Shown here in pieces: positions 30,562 through 39,133 of a stretch of DNA of 40,836 nt. Position 1 is the first letter of the stretch; each line of letters opens with the position of its first letter. Made by a program: the position numbers and the translations under genes. Under the pieces are notes generated by a model. The model was not told the origin of the DNA. It made no database searches and worked only from the letters and a program-made list of their open reading frames with translations. Source of the DNA: JBOFSQ01 sp051651625 (lineage in GTDB: Bacteria; Planctomycetota; Planctomycetia; Pirellulales; Thermoguttaceae); the NCBI GenBank assembly GCA_051651625.1, contig JBOFSQ010000045.1, positions 1 through 40,836 on the forward strand. The letters are read 5' to 3'.

Positions 30562-33500
30562 TCAAAACGCGCCGCCGCCTCTGGCACCACCGCCAGCGGG
30601 GTTGGAGAGAGTCGAACGCTGTCCACCAAAACCGCCCGCCGACATCCCGCCGGGAGCCGCGCCGCCAAATCCACCGAACGGGAACATACCACCACCCGCC
30701 CCGCCAATTCGCGGGAAACCTGTCGCGCCAGCTCCAGTGTTACGCGAACCGCCACGCGACGACGTTCCCGCACCAAAGTTTGTCGTCAAATCGACCGCGC
30801 CACGCGACGTACTCGATTGACTCGTCGTGCTGAAGTTCACACTGTCACCAGCGGCGTTGCCGAGTACCTGACGCAGCGTCGTCATGCCAACACCATTGAG
30901 TTGATACGATTCGACAACCGTCTCGGTCTGTCCCGCCAAGTCGTCGAGTTCGCGGACGAATGTCGTCACTTCCGCTGCGAGTGAATCGGGGGCGTAGACG
31001 ATCAAAGAGTTTGAACGCTGGTCGGTCGAGAGCGTCATCTTCGCGTCGGCTTCGCGTGCTGCACGCGACGAGTTTCCGCCACCGCCGCCGCCCATCTGTT
31101 GCATCATCGCCTGCAAAAATCCGCCGGGGCCACCACCGCCGGGCATCATCCCCGGAATCATCGGCGGCATCGTCATTCCTTGCGGTGCCGGTGCGGCTGT
31201 CGCGGTATTGCCAGTGCCACGCGAGCCACGCTGCGAAGTTGCGTTGTTCCCGCCAGTGTTACGCTGCGCCGCGTTGCTGCCACCGCCGCCGCTGCTCCCT
31301 TGAATCTTGTCGGCGAACACTTCCTTCACACGCGACATCGCCTCGTCCGCCTTGATGTAAGTACAAACAATCATGTGCGGACGCGGGCGGTTGAGCGGGT
31401 CGCCGCCAGGAATGTCGGGCTGATCGAGAATCGGTAGCAACTTCTCAATCGTCCGGTGATCGACGGCGTTTGCCTGAATCATCAGCGCGTTGAGACGCGG
31501 CTCGGCCATCACCTTCACCGTCCCCGTCGCCTCATACGAATCGCCCGCACCGAGAAGACCGAGTGCCTGCGAAAGCGTTTCGTCTTCGAGACGAATCCCA
31601 TCGACGCTCCGCCCAAGTCCGCTCGTCCCCATAATGCTCTGAATCGTCTGCGCGACAACGTCGGCGGTCGAGTGTTTCAAATAATAAATCGTGAGCGTGG
31701 TACGATCCAAAACCGTCGGATCGGAAAGCAATCGCACGAGCGATTCAAGACGACCGAGTGCCTCTGGATCGCTAGACGTGAGCATAAGTCCACTCGGCCC
31801 GACCGAGACGACAACCGGAGCCGCTGGCGTTGTCGCTGCGTTCTCGGTTTGCACCTCGTTCGTCTTCGACGACTCGATCTGTTCGAGACGTGCTTGCAAC
31901 TTGCGAAGCGTCTCGCGCAGTTCGGCGACTTCGGCATCGTTCGTTTTGTCATCTTCGGTTGCGACGACGAAGTGAAGTTTCACTTCTGGCAAACGTTCAC
32001 CGTTTTTTTGAGGAGTCTCACACGGAGGCACAGAGGCACGGAGGCGAGAACGCGGAACACGCGGAAAAACGGAAGACGCGGAACTCTGAACTTCTGTGTC
32101 TTTCCGTCCTTCCGCGTTTTCCGCGTTAAAATTCTTCCCTGTGTCTCCGTGCCTCTGTGTGATAAAAAAGGAACCGCCAAGCAGCGACGCTACTTTCAAA
32201 CCGTGAACGGGCACCACCTCTGGCAAACGCATCGTCATTGGCGGGCCGTCACCGCGCGGGCCGCGTCCGCCACCGGGACCACCACCGTGCGGCGGACGTG
32301 TTTCGAGTGTACCGTCGATGATGCCGTCGATCTCACGTTCGCGCTGTGGTGCTGGTTGCCGCGACGGAATGTCTGCCTTCGACGGCAGACTGTTTGTCGG
32401 GATACGCGACGGAATCATCGCCGACGGTGTGACAACTTTGAGTTCGTTGGCGTTGAGCGTCGGCCAAACGGTTTGAATCTGTTCGAGAACATAAGCCGCA
32501 GCCGCTGGCGGGAGCGTGACGGTGCGGATGGTGCGAGTGTCGGTGTTGGCGGGGACGATCAATCCAGTTTCGCCGAGCGTGAGAAGTGCCTCACGAACCT
32601 GCGCGATGTGAACCGGCGTTCCCTTCACGATGACGGCGCGGCCAGCGGCGTCGGCCTCGATGATCGGCAGAACGACCGTCGCTGTCGTACCGCTTGTCGT
32701 TGTCGGTTTTGGAAAGATTTTGCGAAGTGCGTCAACGGCACTCTGCGCACTCATTTTCGAGAGCGGAATCGAGACGACTTGTTCGGCGTTGACCTGCATC
32801 TGCGAGATAGTCGCTTTGATTGTCGCCATTTCGGGGAGGCGTCCGCGGGCGACGATTGCGGCGGTCTTCGGGTCGAGCGAGAGACGCACATCGGGAATCC
32901 CGACGAGCAGCGTTTGCAACACAGCCATCACGGTTGTTGGGTCGGCGGTGCCGGTGTCGAAGATTTCGACTTGCGGCTGGCCTTCCGGTTTTTCGGCGGT
33001 GTACGATTCGTCGATCATCGCCAGAAACGTCTTCGCCTTCTCGACCATATCGGGGCGACCGGAGAGCCAGATTTTGAGTCCCGTCGCGTCAACAATCGCG
33101 CGGAGTGACGGGTCGTTTTCGTCAACGGCGAGAAGTTTCCGCATCGAGAGAAGTGCTTCGTCGGCGGTGATATTTTTGACGCTGACGGTTTGAATGTTTC
33201 CGACGGATGCGCTGAGCGGGTCGTCGATTCGTTTGATTGTTTCGTCGATGGCGCGGAGCGTGCCGGCGGTTTCGGTGATCAGAATCTGCTGCGATTTCGG
33301 GAGCGCGACGATACTTCCTTGCGGGCCGAGCATCCGTTCGACTTCGGCTTGAATCACATCGGGAGTCGTTCGCGTGAGTGTCCAGATGCAGCGAACGAGT
33401 TCGTATTTTCCACGGTTTGCGAGTTCTTCGGGCGTTATCGGTTCGAGAAGGTTTGCTGGAATCCCGTCTTGCAAATTGAGAACGAACAGCATCCGTCCTT

Positions 33501-34026
33501 TGCGAACGAGCGTATATTCTTTGAAGAGCAAAACGCTGTTGATGATGTCGAGTGCTTCTTGCGGCGAGTATGTGTTTGGGTCGGAGTAGTTGAACGTTCC
33601 GGCTGGGAACGACGCGATTTCGAGCGAGAGTCCCGCTTGTTCGGCGAACCATTCCACTACGTCTTTGTATGGCTGGTGACGAAAGTTAAACCGCAACTTT
33701 CGCTGTTCGGGCGGCGTGTTTGGACTTGACGTGTTGGGCGTTGCGTCGCGCATCTCGCGTTGTTCACGCGGTGGTTCTGGTGATGGTGGAATTGGTTGAG
33801 TAGGAGTGGGCGTGACGACGGGCGGTGCGGGCGGAGTTGGCGCTGGTTCCGCAGTCGGCGGTACTGGTTCTGCCGGTGTTGGTGCTGGTACTTCCGGCGC
33901 GGGAGTTTGCTCTGCGACTGGCGGCGCGGGTGGTGGTGGCGGCGTTTCGTCAGCCGACGTTTGCAGCACGCAAACAATTCCGAGAACGAGCATCCCTGCA
34001 AACAAGTAGTTCGTTTGTGATTTCAT
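30562..34026 (-). CDS. Secretin-N-domain-like planctomycete repeat protein with a repeat B insertion
   Basis: A 1154-residue exported protein. Signal peptide at residues 1-25 (MKSQTNYLFAGMLVLG...), then a Pro/Thr/Ala/Glu-rich linker to about residue 95. Several secretin N0/N1-like alpha-beta modules follow: LRFNFRHQPYKDVVEWFAEQ at about 110, A-E-V-E-R-M-L-G-P-Q-G-S-I near 225, and further ones with T-L-T-I-Y-Y-L-K-H-S-T-A near 760 and V-C-T-Y-I-K-A-D near 880. The C-terminal third is Gly- and Gln-rich. The beta-barrel domain of true secretins was not recognised. It may scaffold envelope or pilus assembly. Codons 600-677 (31996-32229) are a repeat B element in frame. AAGGAA precedes ATG 34026; the longer frame up to 34107 lacks a signal peptide start. 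Confidence 0.85.
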   Translation of the reverse strand: MKSQTNYLFAGMLVLGIVCVLQTSADETPPPPPAPPVAEQTPAPEVPAPTPAEPVPPTAEPAPTPPAPPVVTPTPTQPIPPSPEPPREQREMRDATPNTSSPNTPPEQRKLRFNFRHQPYKDVVEWFAEQAGLSLEIASFPAGTFNYSDPNTYSPQEALDIINSVLLFKEYTLVRKGRMLFVLNLQDGIPANLLEPITPEELANRGKYELVRCIWTLTRTTPDVIQAEVERMLGPQGSIVALPKSQQILITETAGTLRAIDETIKRIDDPLSASVGNIQTVSVKNITADEALLSMRKLLAVDENDPSLRAIVDATGLKIWLSGRPDMVEKAKTFLAMIDESYTAEKPEGQPQVEIFDTGTADPTTVMAVLQTLLVGIPDVRLSLDPKTAAIVARGRLPEMATIKATISQMQVNAEQVVSIPLSKMSAQSAVDALRKIFPKPTTTSGTTATVVLPIIEADAAGRAVIVKGTPVHIAQVREALLTLGETGLIVPANTDTRTIRTVTLPPAAAAYVLEQIQTVWPTLNANELKVVTPSAMIPSRIPTNSLPSKADIPSRQPAPQREREIDGIIDGTLETRPPHGGGPGGGRGPRGDGPPMTMRLPEVVPVHGLKVASLLGGSFFITQRHGDTGKNFNAENAEGRKDTEVQSSASSVFPRVPRSRLRASVPPCETPQKNGERLPEVKLHFVVATEDDKTNDAEVAELRETLRKLQARLEQIESSKTNEVQTENAATTPAAPVVVSVGPSGLMLTSSDPEALGRLESLVRLLSDPTVLDRTTLTIYYLKHSTADVVAQTIQSIMGTSGLGRSVDGIRLEDETLSQALGLLGAGDSYEATGTVKVMAEPRLNALMIQANAVDHRTIEKLLPILDQPDIPGGDPLNRPRPHMIVCTYIKADEAMSRVKEVFADKIQGSSGGGGSNAAQRNTGGNNATSQRGSRGTGNTATAAPAPQGMTMPPMIPGMMPGGGGPGGFLQAMMQQMGGGGGGNSSRAAREADAKMTLSTDQRSNSLIVYAPDSLAAEVTTFVRELDDLAGQTETVVESYQLNGVGMTTLRQVLGNAAGDSVNFSTTSQSSTSRGAVDLTTNFGAGTSSRGGSRNTGAGATGFPRIGGAGGGMFPFGGFGGAAPGGMSAGGFGGQRSTLSNPAGGGARGGGAF
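31996..32229 (-). mobile_element. In-frame repeat B element inserted in a coding gene
   Basis: Exactly 234 bases (78 codons) between two 15-base near-identical direct repeats, CACTTCTGGCAAACG (31981-31995) and CACCTCTGGCAAACG (32215-32229), each coding RLPEV in the same frame. Inside these lie inverted ends CGTTCACCGTTT (left) and AAACCGTGAACG (right). The body is the B element with its arms and the GCGGAAGGACGGAAAGAC centre. Removing one duplicate plus the element restores a continuous reading M-R-L-P-E-V-K-L-H-F. It has no transposase, so it is non-autonomous or copied by recombination. Confidence 0.88.
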
Positions 34027-34204
34027 GGTCAGTTTCCTTGAAGCAAGAGATGGACGGTGCGCGACGCACACTCCTCGGCGGAATCGACGCATTGCTACCC
34101 GCGTCAAAAGTGAAAACTCTGCGTGATGCGTTGGTTGCTATTCTCCCAAGAAACCGCGTGGGGAACAGGGGGAGAGTAGCGAAACTCTAACGAGGCAAGG
34201 TGCT

Positions 34205-34250
34205 CCCGATAAGACCTATACGTCCTATAGGACATATAGGTCTTATCGGG
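34205..34250. terminator. Repeat E palindrome, candidate terminator
   Basis: A 46-base palindrome from CCCGATAAGACC to GGTCTTATCGGG, with a single mismatched pair (CTATACG against CATATAG). It lies about 25 bases beyond the stop of the esterase-like gene on the minus strand. It resembles the palindrome at 26137-26191 with the inner halves swapped. Confidence 0.5.
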
Positions 34251-34275
34251 CATTGTGTCGCAAATTGCGTGTGCG

Positions 34276-36429
34276 TTACTTCTCCGAAAACTTGATCGCG
34301 TCTTTCGCGCCTGCCGCGTCGTAGGCGTCGGTGACGATTTTGTAGTCGCTGGCGTCTTCGCCTTCGGCGAGTATGATCGTTGTCGGATGCGGTGACGACA
34401 ACGCAAGCAGCGCAGGCAAGTCGCCGTACTTCACCGCACCGGGCCACAGAAACGGGTCGTCAAGTCTTTCGATATTCGCAAACCGAAAACTTTCGGGGGT
34501 GACGATCAAGTTGTTTACGGCGTCGCCAGCGACGACTCTCGCGGCGGCAGCGTAAGCAGCTCCGCCGTCAACGCCAATCAGCGTGATCTCGCAACCTTCT
34601 TCGTTCTTCTTCATCGTGGCAATGACCGTCAAAACGTCGTGAACTCGCTTCGCAAAAATCGGATGATTGTAACCGTAAGTGTAACCGAGATAACGCTGCC
34701 ACGCCTCTTTCTTGTCGCCGTAACCGATCAGCTCGGCGTTCGCATCTCCTTGCTTGAGAAGACGAACGACGACAACTGTGTCACCGCGTTCAAGATGCGA
34801 CATCGCGGGATTGGCGTCGGTCTTGGAGCCGTTCTCCGTGACGACAATCGTGACACCACTCGTTGTTTTCACTCGCGGCAAGAAGACAATCGCATCGACG
34901 CATTCACCGTGCTTCATGTCGCAGAACGTCGCGTCAACGACGTATGAGTCGGGATGGCGATTCGGCCATCCACCGAGAAACAAAACGTCTTCGGCCAGTG
35001 GCACTGTGCGTCCGATCATCGTCTCGAACGCCCCGCCAACAACGCTGCGAAATTTTTTGAGTGATGCGGCATCGCGCGGATACAGCGAGTCAATTTGCTT
35101 CTGCGACGCGGCGTTCATCTCGCGGACGAGGCGTCGTTCAAAAATCTCGCCAACGTCGTCGCCGCTCGGTTTTGGGTGTTCGTCAGTCCAGACGCTCATC
35201 TCGTCGGTCGTAAGTGGTTCAAACTCACGCTCGATAGTCTCGCCGTCGGCGAGAGTCGGCGCGGTGAGACCGAGATGCGCGATCATGAATTCGTACATCG
35301 CGCTGCGCGAGACGAAGTTGTAGTTGTGTCCGAACTCAAGATGCGGATGGAGTTCAACGTTGTCACCCGCATCGTAGAACTCTTCATAAACCTTTTTGAG
35401 CGCGGGATAGCCAGAAAACTCCATTTCACGAGTCCAGTCGTTGGCGGCGGTGAGGCCGAGCGGTTTTGGTGCGAACAGTGCGGCGATCTCGACGTTGCCG
35501 GTGTTAACTCGCAAGTAGTTTGCGTTTTCGCAAGTGCATCCGCCTTGCATCGACGTTGAGACCATCACCGCCGGAAACGCCGCACAAAGTCTGTCGTCGA
35601 TGGCGGCGAGAATGAACGACTGCGTCCCGCCGCCGCTCGCACCGGTAATCGCAATGCGTTTCGGATCGACTTCGGGGAGCGTCTCAAACCAATCGAGTGC
35701 GCGAATCGACGAGAGCGTTTGCAGTCCGAATGTACTTTGCAAACGGAGTTCGGCTTGCGGGCTGAAAAGTCCCCAGTTTTCTTGCGTGTTCATCGCGTCG
35801 CGGAAACCGGCGCGGTGCGGCATTTGCACGCTGTCGGCGTAACCTATCATATCGTAGTGGAAGACGACGCAGCCGAGCCGCGCGAGCGTGACGCAGCGAG
35901 CTTGCAGCGGGAAGCGTCCGCACGGATCGTATTTTTCGGCTCCCGACGCGATCTCTTTTTCAAACGCATCGTCGGGACATTTGTAGAATCGTCCGTTCGC
36001 CCAGTGACCGTGCGGCGACAAAACGCCCGGCATTTTCAGCGGTTCGCCGTTTTCGCCGCGCGGCGGATTTTTCGGGACATAGAGATTTCCGGTAACGAAA
36101 AAGTTTGGCAAGACTTCGAGAATCACACCGTAAACGGTGTAGTCGTCGCGCTCAACCGCATGATGAACGACCGGTTTTAGGTCGGTCTTTTCGGGGAGCG
36201 GCCAGAGTCCGCCAGCGACGAGAATCTGTCGCCGCAAGTTTTCGCGGCGTGCGTTCCAGTCGTCCAAAGAAGTTGGCGGCGCGAACGGAAAATCGTCGTC
36301 AAGATTTTTGAGCGGCTGGAGTCTCACGTCGCGCGGCCACTCAAAAAACCGCGACGCAGTATCGTCAGCAGCGACGACGCCAACAAGTGCAATACAAACA
36401 ATGGCAAACGTGAACAATGACTTTTCCAT
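34276..36429 (-). CDS. Secreted acetyl-xylan-esterase-like alpha/beta-hydrolase
   Basis: A 717-residue exported hydrolase with a signal peptide at about 1-21 (ends G-V-V-A-A). The alpha/beta-hydrolase domain covers about 85-400: strand motif P-G-V-L-S-P-H-G-H near 134-142, nucleophile elbow G-A-S265-G-G-G, and H-P-H-L-E-F-G-H-N-Y-N near 375 as probable histidine region. It resembles acetyl-xylan-esterase/dienelactone-hydrolase-type proteins that planctomycetes use on polysaccharides. The roughly 300 C-terminal residues repeat some hydrolase features (V-T-L-I-G-V-D-G-G-A-A-Y) without the serine motif and may be a degenerate second domain. AAGGAA precedes the start. Substrate unproven. Confidence 0.85.
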   Translation of the reverse strand: MEKSLFTFAIVCIALVGVVAADDTASRFFEWPRDVRLQPLKNLDDDFPFAPPTSLDDWNARRENLRRQILVAGGLWPLPEKTDLKPVVHHAVERDDYTVYGVILEVLPNFFVTGNLYVPKNPPRGENGEPLKMPGVLSPHGHWANGRFYKCPDDAFEKEIASGAEKYDPCGRFPLQARCVTLARLGCVVFHYDMIGYADSVQMPHRAGFRDAMNTQENWGLFSPQAELRLQSTFGLQTLSSIRALDWFETLPEVDPKRIAITGASGGGTQSFILAAIDDRLCAAFPAVMVSTSMQGGCTCENANYLRVNTGNVEIAALFAPKPLGLTAANDWTREMEFSGYPALKKVYEEFYDAGDNVELHPHLEFGHNYNFVSRSAMYEFMIAHLGLTAPTLADGETIEREFEPLTTDEMSVWTDEHPKPSGDDVGEIFERRLVREMNAASQKQIDSLYPRDAASLKKFRSVVGGAFETMIGRTVPLAEDVLFLGGWPNRHPDSYVVDATFCDMKHGECVDAIVFLPRVKTTSGVTIVVTENGSKTDANPAMSHLERGDTVVVVRLLKQGDANAELIGYGDKKEAWQRYLGYTYGYNHPIFAKRVHDVLTVIATMKKNEEGCEITLIGVDGGAAYAAAARVVAGDAVNNLIVTPESFRFANIERLDDPFLWPGAVKYGDLPALLALSSPHPTTIILAEGEDASDYKIVTDAYDAAGAKDAIKFSEK

Positions 36430-36465
36430 GGAGACGTTCCTTGTGTTGAGTTAACCGCAGATTCC

Positions 36466-36548
36466 ATATTCGTTCACAGTGGACTTGGTGGACAAAATGG
36501 ACGGTGTGGACTTTATCCAATTGTCCATCAAGTCTATCGCGTCCACCG
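36466..36548. repeat. TGGAC-rich degenerate repeat
   Basis: Five spaced copies of the TGGAC motif (for example GTGGACTTGGTGGACAAAATGG) and the inverse GTCCA follow an ATTCGTTCACAG boundary. It lies upstream of the esterase-like gene, in its leader region. No promoter was recognised and no function is assigned. Confidence 0.5.
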
Positions 36549-36680
36549 ATTCGGGCACTCGCTTACGCGTCGCGTTCTGATTCTGGTCACTCGCTTACGC
36601 TTCGTGTTCTGATTCGGGCCACTCGCTTACGCTTCGTGTTCTGATTCGGGCCACTCGCTTACGCTTCGTGCTCTGATTGG
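36549..36680 (-). repeat. Repeat A, four tandem 32-bp units
   Basis: CACTCGCTTACG begins at about 36558, 36590, 36622 and 36654, an exact 32-base period. The units are nearly identical, with no unique spacers. The right 54 bases encode the last residues of RarA (RARSVSEWPESEHEA) and supply its TAA stop at 36627-36629. Confidence 0.92.
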
Positions 36681-38039
36681 ATGTTCTGGTGCGGTGTATT
36701 CGCCTCTGATTTTTGCACGCAGTTCTTGTAAGCGTTCGCCGAGTTCTTTTTCAAATCCGCGCGGTGACGGCGCGTAGTATTCACGTTCGACGCCGAGATA
36801 TTCTTGCGCGACGACCGCACCTTCAGCGTTGTGAGCGTACTGATAACCAGCGTGGCCAAGTTCTTTCGCACCACGATAACTAGTGTCGCGGAGGTGACGC
36901 GGTACCGGCACCAGACTACGATTTTGAACGTCGCTGCGTGCGGCACCAATCGCCATCGTCGCCGCGTTCGACTTCGGCGCACACGCCAAATAACAGACAC
37001 ACTGCGCCAAGTTTAACTGACACTCAGGAAGCCCAACCAGTTCGCAAGCCTGCGCCGTTGCTACCGCGAGCGGTAACGCAGCAGGATCGGCGTTGCCGAC
37101 ATCTTCACTCGCCAAGATGACCAAACGCCGCGCAAGAAAACGTACATCGTCGCCACCTTCAAGCATCTTTGCAAGCCAGTAAATTGCGGCGTCGGCGTCG
37201 CTCCCGCGAATGCTCTTGATGAGGGCCGAAATCGTGTCGTAGTGGGCGTCGCCATCGCGGTCGTATGCGATCACTTTGCGTTGCATCGCCTCGGCGGCGA
37301 GTTCGCGAGTGAAGTGTACTTCGCTTTTGTGTACATCGTCATCGAGCGACGAGAGTACACCAATCTCAAGTGCCGAGAGCGCACTTCGCGCGTCGCCGTC
37401 GGCGAGTTCGGCGAGGAGTTCGGCGGCGTCGGGATCGAGAGTTATGTTGTAGAGTCCGAGGCCGCGAGATTTGTCGGCGACGGCACGGTGAAGTAGCGAA
37501 ACGATGTCGCCCGGCGTCAAAAGTTCAAACGCGAAGAGACGACTGCGGCTCAAGAGAGCGGCGTTGATGGTGAAGAACGGATTCTCGGTCGTCGCGCCGA
37601 CGAGTGTGACGATTCCGTTTTCGACTTCAGGCAGGAGCACGTCTTGCTGTGCCTTGTTGAAACGGTGGATTTCGTCGATGAAGAGGAGCGTTTTTTGGTC
37701 GTTGTCGGTGAGTCGGGCGTCGGCTTCGGCGAGTATTTCGCGGAGTTGTTTTACGCCGTCGCTCACTGCCGAGAGTTGCCGAAAGACGCTGCGTGACTCG
37801 CGTGCGAGAAGGTGTGCGAGCGTGGTTTTTCCGGTGCCGGGCGGACCGTGAAAGATGACCGAACCGATTCGGTCGGCTGCAAGAAGTCGTCGCAGAAGTT
37901 TTCCTTCGCCGAGAAAGTGGTGCTGTCCGAGAAACTCGTCGAGAGTGTGCGGACGCATCCGCACCGCAAGTGGAGCCGCCCACTGCCGCGCCTCTCGATG
38001 AGAAGTCGCAAAGAGAATAGAGTCGTTCGTCTTGACCAT
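36627..38039 (-). CDS. rarA: Replication-associated recombination protein A (AAA ATPase)
   Basis: A 470-residue RarA/MgsA-type clamp-loader-like ATPase that acts at stalled replication forks. Walker A is G65-P-P-G-T-G-K-T72; Walker B is L-L-F-I-D122-E-I-H-R-F. Sensor 1 region V-G-A-T-T-E-N-P follows. The C-terminal helical region (R-G-S-D-A-D-A-A-I-Y-W-L-A-K-M-L-E-G-G, then S-E-D-V-G-N-A-D) is characteristic. Length is a little over usual (about 420-450). The last 15 or so residues come from repeat A and replace or extend the native tail. ATG 38039 lies just after a CGTTCACGG boundary motif and has no clear ribosome-binding site. Confidence 0.95.
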   Translation of the reverse strand: MVKTNDSILFATSHREARQWAAPLAVRMRPHTLDEFLGQHHFLGEGKLLRRLLAADRIGSVIFHGPPGTGKTTLAHLLARESRSVFRQLSAVSDGVKQLREILAEADARLTDNDQKTLLFIDEIHRFNKAQQDVLLPEVENGIVTLVGATTENPFFTINAALLSRSRLFAFELLTPGDIVSLLHRAVADKSRGLGLYNITLDPDAAELLAELADGDARSALSALEIGVLSSLDDDVHKSEVHFTRELAAEAMQRKVIAYDRDGDAHYDTISALIKSIRGSDADAAIYWLAKMLEGGDDVRFLARRLVILASEDVGNADPAALPLAVATAQACELVGLPECQLNLAQCVCYLACAPKSNAATMAIGAARSDVQNRSLVPVPRHLRDTSYRGAKELGHAGYQYAHNAEGAVVAQEYLGVEREYYAPSPRGFEKELGERLQELRAKIRGEYTAPEHPIRARSVSEWPESEHEA

Positions 38040-38063
38040 TTGTTCATCCGTTCACGGAATTGT

Positions 38064-38139
38064 ACCCGTTACGGGTAGATTTGTAGGCTTCGCCCTCCAC
38101 AAGACTGCGGCCTCGATGGGCCGCTACCGTCTTGAGTAT
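38064..38139 (+). repeat. Repeat F, copy 2 (internally deleted)
   Basis: Same order as copy 1: ACCCGTTACGGGT, TTTGTAGGCTTCGCCC, hairpin GCGGCC-TCGATG-GGCCGC, TACCG, CTTGAGTAT. It lacks the 24 bases between two CCGT words that copies 1 and 3 keep, which suggests a slippage or recombination deletion. It sits upstream of the ABC ATPase, about 200 bases from its start. Confidence 0.8.
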
Positions 38140-38228
38140 GACTGTTTCAAACTGTCGTTGGGATTTTAATACCCTTTGCGGGTTAAGGCTATGTCCCCGG
38201 CGGGAAAAAAATGTGGCAGGCCGGTTAC

Positions 38229-38259
38229 ACGCCGTCAGATGTGATACGTCTGACGGCGT
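38229..38259. promoter_or_regulatory. Palindrome just upstream of the ABC ATPase promoter
   Basis: Perfect 11-base arms ACGCCGTCAGA and TCTGACGGCGT around a 9-base loop, ending 6 bases before the -35 box. The position and symmetry would suit an operator, for example of a metal-responsive regulator. Because the window is full of palindromic repeats, it may instead be another repeat family. Confidence 0.4.
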
Positions 38260-38265
38260 ACCGAG

Positions 38266-38293
38266 TTGACCCGATGCGGGATCGGTGTACAAT
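38266..38293 (+). promoter_or_regulatory. Promoter of the ABC ATPase
   Basis: TTGACC (38266-38271), 16 bases, TACAAT (38288-38293), both five of six to consensus. The leader is about 45 bases. Confidence 0.75.
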
Positions 38294-38344
38294 GCACCGC
38301 CCTGTTCGACACGCCAGACTGGTCTAAACGTACCATATTCCCAA

Positions 38345-39133
38345 ATGCCACCAGTTCTCAAATTTGACAAGACTTGGTTTCGCTACTCGCAGCAAACGGT
38401 TTTAGAGAACGTGTCGTTTGCTGTTGAATCGCGTGAGTTCGTTTCGGTCGTCGGGCCGAACGGCGGTGGAAAGACGACGCTGCTGCGTCTTGCGATTGGT
38501 CTTCTTCAGCCGGAGCGTGGTGTGGTCTCGCTTTGTGGTGACACGCCGAAAGTTTCGCGCCGCCGCGTCGGGTACACACCGCAGCACGCGATTATCGACC
38601 TGCGTTTTCCGGTCTCGGCGAGCGATGTCGTCTTGATGGGAACGATGCGTCCGTGGCGACTGCGTTACAGTCGCGGCGACCGCGCGTGTGCTGCGGCGAT
38701 GCTCGACCGCGTTGGGCTGTCGCACATCGGCAACAAACCGTTCGGCCAACTTTCGGGCGGTGAACGACAGCGAGTTTTGATCGCGCGTGCCCTCTGCTGC
38801 GAACCAGAGATTCTGTTTCTCGACGAGCCGACCAGTCACATTGATCCGACTTCCGAAGCCGCCCTCTTTGAACTGCTCCACAAACTCAACGAGACGATGA
38901 CGATTGTTCTCGTTTCGCACGACATCGGCGTAGTGACGCGGCACGTTGAGAAGGTGGTCTGCGTCAATCGCCGCGTGATAGTTCACCCAACATCGCAGCT
39001 CAACGGTCAGCTTCTACGCGATGTCTACGGTGCGGAGCTACAATTCATCCGCCACGATCATTGCGACCACTGCGAATGCGAGACGAAACCGCATCACGAT
39101 TCCGCAATCGCCCAGCACCCCGCGACTTCTTGA
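38345..39133 (+). CDS. Metal-type ABC transporter ATPase (ZnuC/MntB-like)
   Basis: A 262-residue ABC ATPase. Walker A G37-P-N-G-G-G-K-T44, signature L-S-G-G-E-R-Q-R-V-L-I-A-R-A-L near 140, Walker B E-I-L-F-L-D-E-P-T near 163, H-loop V-S-H-D near 195. G-Y-T-P-Q-H-A-I-I-D in the Q-loop, and the V-x-G-x-x-R-P region, resemble ATPases of zinc/manganese uptake systems. The tail is rich in His and Cys (F-I-R-H-D-H-C-D-H-C-E-C-E-T-K-P-H-H), consistent with metal binding. No permease or binding-protein gene is adjacent, so its partners lie elsewhere. ATG 38345 follows the promoter at 38266; no strong ribosome-binding site is seen. Confidence 0.9.
   Translation: MPPVLKFDKTWFRYSQQTVLENVSFAVESREFVSVVGPNGGGKTTLLRLAIGLLQPERGVVSLCGDTPKVSRRRVGYTPQHAIIDLRFPVSASDVVLMGTMRPWRLRYSRGDRACAAAMLDRVGLSHIGNKPFGQLSGGERQRVLIARALCCEPEILFLDEPTSHIDPTSEAALFELLHKLNETMTIVLVSHDIGVVTRHVEKVVCVNRRVIVHPTSQLNGQLLRDVYGAELQFIRHDHCDHCECETKPHHDSAIAQHPATS

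Noticed and set aside
30543..30776. A longer version of the small zinc-ribbon gene starting at 30776
   Set aside because: The extra part overlaps the secretin-like gene in another frame and is Arg-rich without structure; the ATG at 30542 follows the upstream stop directly.
31456..33108. A 550-codon open frame on the plus strand
   Set aside because: It lies opposite the secretin-like gene, has Arg-rich composition typical of antisense of this codon bias, crosses the B insert and has no recognisable domain.
36549..36680. Regularly spaced 32-bp repeats resembling a CRISPR array
   Set aside because: The whole 32-base unit is repeated; there are no unique spacers and no cas genes, and single units of the same sequence are scattered over the window.
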